Shown: piece after piece, positions 61,663-64,000 of the stretch
Layout of the letters: every line of letters starts with the position of its first letter
Numbering within the stretch: position 1 is the first letter of the stretch
Origin: Lacticigenium naphthae DSM 19658
GTDB taxonomy: Bacteria; Bacillota; Bacilli; Lactobacillales; Carnobacteriaceae_A
Assembly (NCBI RefSeq): GCF_000425865.1
Contig: NZ_AUEG01000004.1
Location: 104,150 to 168,149 of the forward strand
DNA: 64,000 nt
Direction of reading: 5' to 3'
Made by a program: the position numbers and the translations under genes
Notes under the pieces: generated by a model
The model's input: only the letters and a program-made list of their open reading frames with translations
Told to the model about the DNA's origin: nothing
Database searches by the model: none

Positions 61663-61712
61663 AAAAGAGACCGCCTCAATGAAAGGAGGCACCTCCAAGA
61701 ATTTTCTCAGGG
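61663..61712 (-). terminator. Attenuator-type hairpin between rpsB and tsf
   Basis: On the minus strand GCCTC CTTTCATT GAGGC, then GGTCTC and seven T, form a moderate terminator. A competing GGAGGTGCCTCC palindrome (61685-61696) overlaps it. It probably lowers tsf expression relative to rpsB. Confidence 0.6.
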
Positions 61713-61755
61713 GGTTAATTGTCCACCATATTAAGACAGTCTTTTTTCTTACGCT

Positions 61756-62532
61756 TTACTCAGCGTTATCTCCTTCAACAACTTCTACAATTTCTTCTAA
61801 AGATTCAGCTTGTGTTTCTTGACTTTGTGAGTTTGATGTAGCTTCGTCTGAACCTTGATTTCCTTCAATGAAAGCATCTGCCATTTTTGAAGAAAGTAAT
61901 TTAACAGCACGAATTGCGTCATCGTTTGAAGGGATAATAACATCGATCTCATCTGGATCACAGTTAGTATCTACCATAGCAACGATTGGAATATTTAATT
62001 TTTGTGCTTCTTTAACGGCAATACGTTCCTTGCGAGGGTCAACAATGAACATAACATCTGGAAGGCGCGGCATATCTTTGATTCCGCCTAAGAATTTTTC
62101 AAGACGTTCTTGTTCCTTTTTAAGAAGTCCTACTTCTTTCTTAGGAAGAACATCAAAAGTTCCATCTTCGCTCATTTTTTCAATAGATTTCAAACGTTTG
62201 ATACGACTTTGAATTGTATCCCAGTTTGTTAGTGTTCCACCTAACCAACGGTGGTTGATGTAATATTGTCCAGCACGTTCTGCTTCTTCTTTTACTGCAT
62301 CTTGTGCTTGTTTTTTTGTTCCTACATATAATACGATTCCGCCATTTTGTGCAACTTCACGCATATACTTGTAAGCAGAATCAATCATACGAACTGTTTT
62401 TTGCAAGTCGATGATATAGATCCCGTTTCTTTCTGTAAAGATGTAAGGTTTCATTTTCGGATTCCAACGACGTGTTTGATGTCCAAAATGAACACCAGAT
62501 TCTAGTAATTGTTTCATTGTTACTACTGCCAT
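61756..62532 (-). CDS. rpsB: 30S ribosomal protein S2
   Basis: Ribosomal protein uS2, 258 residues. It has [42 protein letters not shown] at the start, the [22 protein letters not shown] segment, and an acidic, Ser/Gln-rich tail. First gene of the rpsB-tsf operon, with a strong sigma-A promoter and a structured leader of about 120 nt. The ATG at 62532 has GGAGGAGAAT upstream. Confidence 0.99.
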   Translation of the reverse strand: MAVVTMKQLLESGVHFGHQTRRWNPKMKPYIFTERNGIYIIDLQKTVRMIDSAYKYMREVAQNGGIVLYVGTKKQAQDAVKEEAERAGQYYINHRWLGGTLTNWDTIQSRIKRLKSIEKMSEDGTFDVLPKKEVGLLKKEQERLEKFLGGIKDMPRLPDVMFIVDPRKERIAVKEAQKLNIPIVAMVDTNCDPDEIDVIIPSNDDAIRAVKLLSSKMADAFIEGNQGSDEATSNSQSQETQAESLEEIVEVVEGDNAE

Positions 62533-62569
62533 AATAATTCTCCTCCATTTAGGTTATATTTTTCCTCCT

Positions 62570-62643
62570 CTAATTTCAACTGCACGAAAACTTATCGGCA
62601 AAAATAAGCACCTTCCGTACTATCCATTAGAGTGTGAAATTAG
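62570..62643 (-). promoter_or_regulatory. Structured leader of rpsB, possible S2-binding element
   Basis: The leader RNA can fold as nested stems: outer CTAATTTCA/TGAAATTAG (62635-62643 with 62570-62578), middle GTACG/CGTGC, and inner CTTAT/ATAAG capped by a TTTTGCCG-type loop. No terminator follows, so control would be at translation. I do not match it to a named r-protein leader family from memory; autoregulation by S2 is inference. Confidence 0.55.
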
Positions 62644-62663
62644 TGTTTTTAACACCGTTTACT

Positions 62664-62692
62664 ATTATATACATAATTTGACTAAATTGCAA
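62664..62692 (-). promoter_or_regulatory. rpsB promoter
   Basis: TTGCAA (62692..62687), 17 bp, TATAAT (62669..62664) on the minus strand. A strong promoter with perfect -10 and spacing. Confidence 0.85.
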
Positions 62693-62832
62693 CAGTCATA
62701 ATGCTTTAAATTTTTCAATTGAAATAAAGTTACTTCTGTTATCGTGCTTTTCAACACAAAAAGAACTTGCCAATTCAAAGAATATACCTCATACTTTATA
62801 AAGTATAATCGTTTTAAGAAAGGATGACGCAA

Positions 62833-63420
62833 TTGTTTTATACATTTCTAAAAGAATTAGTCCGATTTATATTATTGATTATCAATGGAAAACCTGAGGT
62901 GAAAAACAAAGCTATTTTACCTCAAGATGACAACTACATTTTGGCGGCTCCTCATAAATCGTGGTTAGATCCCATCTACATTGCTATAGCAGCTAGTCCT
63001 AAAAAATTTAGTTTTATGGCCAAAGAAGAACTATTTAAAAACCCTATCATGAAATGGATTCTCACCCACATGAATGCTTTTAGTGTGAGTAGAAAGAATC
63101 CGGGACCTAGTGCTATCAAAATACCTGTAAAAATTTTAAAAGAAACAAATCTCGGCTTAATTATCTTTCCATCAGGAAGTCGTCATTCAGAAGACTTAAA
63201 AGGCGGAACATTGACGATAGCTAAGTTAAGCGGAAAACCAATTATTCCTGTAGTTTATTCTGGCCCACTAACTTTCAAGGATTTGTTTACACGAAAAAAA
63301 ACGTACGTCGTTTTCGGGGAACCTATTCACGTTGAACGAAAAATCAAACTGAATAAAGAAACCATCAGTGAGTACAGCGAACAGTTGCAAAATGCTTTCG
63401 ATAGTTTAAATAAAGAATAA
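62833..63420 (+). CDS. plsC: 1-acyl-sn-glycerol-3-phosphate acyltransferase (PlsC family)
   Basis: Membrane-associated acyltransferase of phospholipid synthesis. About 195 residues with motif I HKSWLD (HX4D; His41, Asp46). Motif II has the variant FPSGSRHSED (113-121) instead of FPEGT. GGTLTIAKLSGKPIIPVV follows. The N-terminal MFYTFLKELVRFILLIINGKPEVKN matches family starts when the TTG at 62833 is used, nine bases after AAAGG; an in-frame ATG at 62824 touches that site. On the plus strand, opposite to the rpsB operon. The motif II change does not exclude activity, as related Lactobacillales proteins show similar variants. Confidence 0.88.
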   Translation: MFYTFLKELVRFILLIINGKPEVKNKAILPQDDNYILAAPHKSWLDPIYIAIAASPKKFSFMAKEELFKNPIMKWILTHMNAFSVSRKNPGPSAIKIPVKILKETNLGLIIFPSGSRHSEDLKGGTLTIAKLSGKPIIPVVYSGPLTFKDLFTRKKTYVVFGEPIHVERKIKLNKETISEYSEQLQNAFDSLNKE

Positions 63421-63634
63421 CCCTTACTACAATGCTGATTGACAAAACAAAAAAAGCAGACCTGAATAGAGCTTCTTCACATACGTTAATTGTAATATAC
63501 TGAAGGAGCTACAGCTAATTCAAAGTGTAAACAATTATAGCAATTGGAGAGTATACACGAAAGATAGTCACAGACAATCAAAGAGTATTGCATGGCATTC
63601 TGTATTTGTTAAGTGAATGTTGGTTCTACTTTTC

Positions 63635-63699
63635 GGAGTACATTGCAGAAAGTGAAGTTCATAAAATAAGAAGAGGCTAGGACTTTTGTCCTAGCCTCT
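63635..63699. repeat. Interspersed repeat, copy B, with GAGGCTAGGAC hairpin
   Basis: Positions 63635-63678 match 20956-20999 at 31 of 44 bases and run into a perfect 12-bp hairpin AGAGGCTAGGAC/GTCCTAGCCTCT with a TTTT loop (63672-63699). It can act as a bidirectional terminator. Confidence 0.75.
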
Positions 63700-63826
63700 T
63701 CCTACGTTTAGTCAAGGCAAAAGATTAACTAACAATCCTATTTTCAAAAGAGTGATTGTTAATTCAGACAAAAATGCATACCAAATAAGCCTCAGCCTTT
63801 TTATATTTTTCTGAGAAGGTTCATGC

Positions 63827-63832
63827 TATACT
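63827..63832 (+). promoter_or_regulatory. Extended -10 promoter of the right-end RNA
   Basis: TGCTATACT on the plus strand (TATACT at 63827-63832), of the extended -10 type, with a weak -35. Confidence 0.5.
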
Positions 63833-63837
63833 ACAGG

Positions 63838-63976
63838 TATATTATGGGTCTTAGAGACCGTGTGCGTGTAAGCGTACGAGGTATGGTTCCTTACCATGGA
63901 ATGCATACATTTCAGGAGCTTGTTCATACAGGCAACTGTGGCAACCTTATCCTTCTTGGGGGTGGGTTGCCTTTTT
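63838..63976 (+). ncRNA. Unidentified structured RNA or riboswitch-like leader with terminator
   Basis: A chain of short hairpins follows an extended -10: GGTCT-TAG-AGACC (about 63847-63859), GTGCG..CGTAC, ATGGT-TCCTT-ACCAT within a GTATG/CATAC outer stem, ACAG-GCAA-CTGT with a GNRA loop, and finally the terminator GGCAACC..GGTTGCC (63940-63946 with 63965-63971) with five T. Such ordered folding in about 140 nt points to a small RNA or a cis-regulatory leader for a gene beyond the edge. It does not match the T-box, purine, TPP, lysine, FMN, SAM-III, THF or SRP RNA patterns that I know. A 31-codon ORF (ATG near 63883, ending LILLGGGLPF) also spans it and may be chance. Confidence 0.45.
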
Positions 63977-64000
63977 AGTTTATAATAATAATCAACGATG

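Larger units (their letters stand above)
63421..63837. other. Non-coding stretch after plsC
   Basis: About 400 bp with no supported gene. It contains repeat copy B (63635-63699) and a weak inverted repeat AACAATC/GATTGTT (63731-63737 with 63754-63760). There is no clear terminator right after plsC before 63672. Confidence 0.5.

Noticed and set aside
63883..63978. 31-codon ORF ending LILLGGGLPF as a toxin gene
   Set aside because: It runs through the hairpins and the terminator stem and has no Shine-Dalgarno; more likely a chance frame across a structured RNA.

Overview
The window looks like core chromosome of a low-GC Gram-positive bacterium of the order Lactobacillales, most likely family Carnobacteriaceae or a close relative. 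The evidence is gene content and order: rpsB-tsf-pyrH-frr-uppS-cdsA-rseP-proS-polC-rimP-nusA-ylxR-ylxQ-infB-rbfA-truB-ribF, hrcA-grpE-dnaK-dnaJ-lepA, and recO/glyQ/glyS near dnaG-rpoD. Supporting features are PolC-type DNA polymerase, alpha2beta2 glycyl-tRNA synthetase, T-box leaders, a CIRCE element, a DUF3013 gene and GAGGCTGGGAC-type terminator repeats. The genus is inference. I see no insertion sequence, prophage, CRISPR array, rRNA or tRNA gene.

Nearly all genes read leftward (minus strand). If they lie on the leading strand, as such operons usually do, the replication origin is beyond the right edge. The plus-strand exceptions are a PPDK-regulator gene (20.0-20.9 kb), an SH3b-amidase gene (27.1-28.5 kb), a 30-codon membrane-peptide ORF (59.1 kb), a plsC-type acyltransferase (62.8-63.4 kb) and a probable small RNA or leader at the right end.

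Layout from left to right. At 0-4.2 kb are a truncated addB/rexB, pepT, a Nif3-like gene and trmK. At 4.3-8.1 kb are ctc (L25), rpoD and dnaG. At 8.3-9.5 kb is a niacin module (niaX and its regulator niaR), followed by an ABC exporter. At 11.5-15.6 kb is glyQS with a glycine T-box, then recO. At 15.6-19.8 kb are era, dgkA, ybeY, phoH, yqeY, rpsU and zur. At 20-22.5 kb are the PPDK regulator and a TPM/LemA pair. At 22.6-26.9 kb are nfo and aspS-hisS under a T-box whose specifier region carries overlapping Asp and His codons. At 27-31.3 kb are the amidase, dtd and the bifunctional rel. At 31.5-35.6 kb are deoC, prmA, DUF3013, a 3-methyladenine glycosylase and a CNNM/CBS membrane protein. At 35.7-42.6 kb is the HrcA-controlled chaperone cluster with lepA. 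At 42.6-49.9 kb is the ribF-to-rimP translation and transcription-factor operon. At 49.9-62.7 kb are polC, proS, the membrane and isoprenoid genes, frr, pyrH, tsf and rpsB.

The genes are mostly housekeeping, so the points of interest are in regulation and unusual starts. They include a perfect 52-bp palindrome over the niaX promoter, two genes whose Shine-Dalgarno points to AUU or AUC codons, and a GACAC dual-codon T-box. Others are a promoter-terminator leader before rimP-nusA, a folded rpsB leader, a pepT leader hairpin between Shine-Dalgarno and start, an unknown 30-aa peptide, and an unidentified structured RNA at the right edge. I do not see a new defence or mobile system here.
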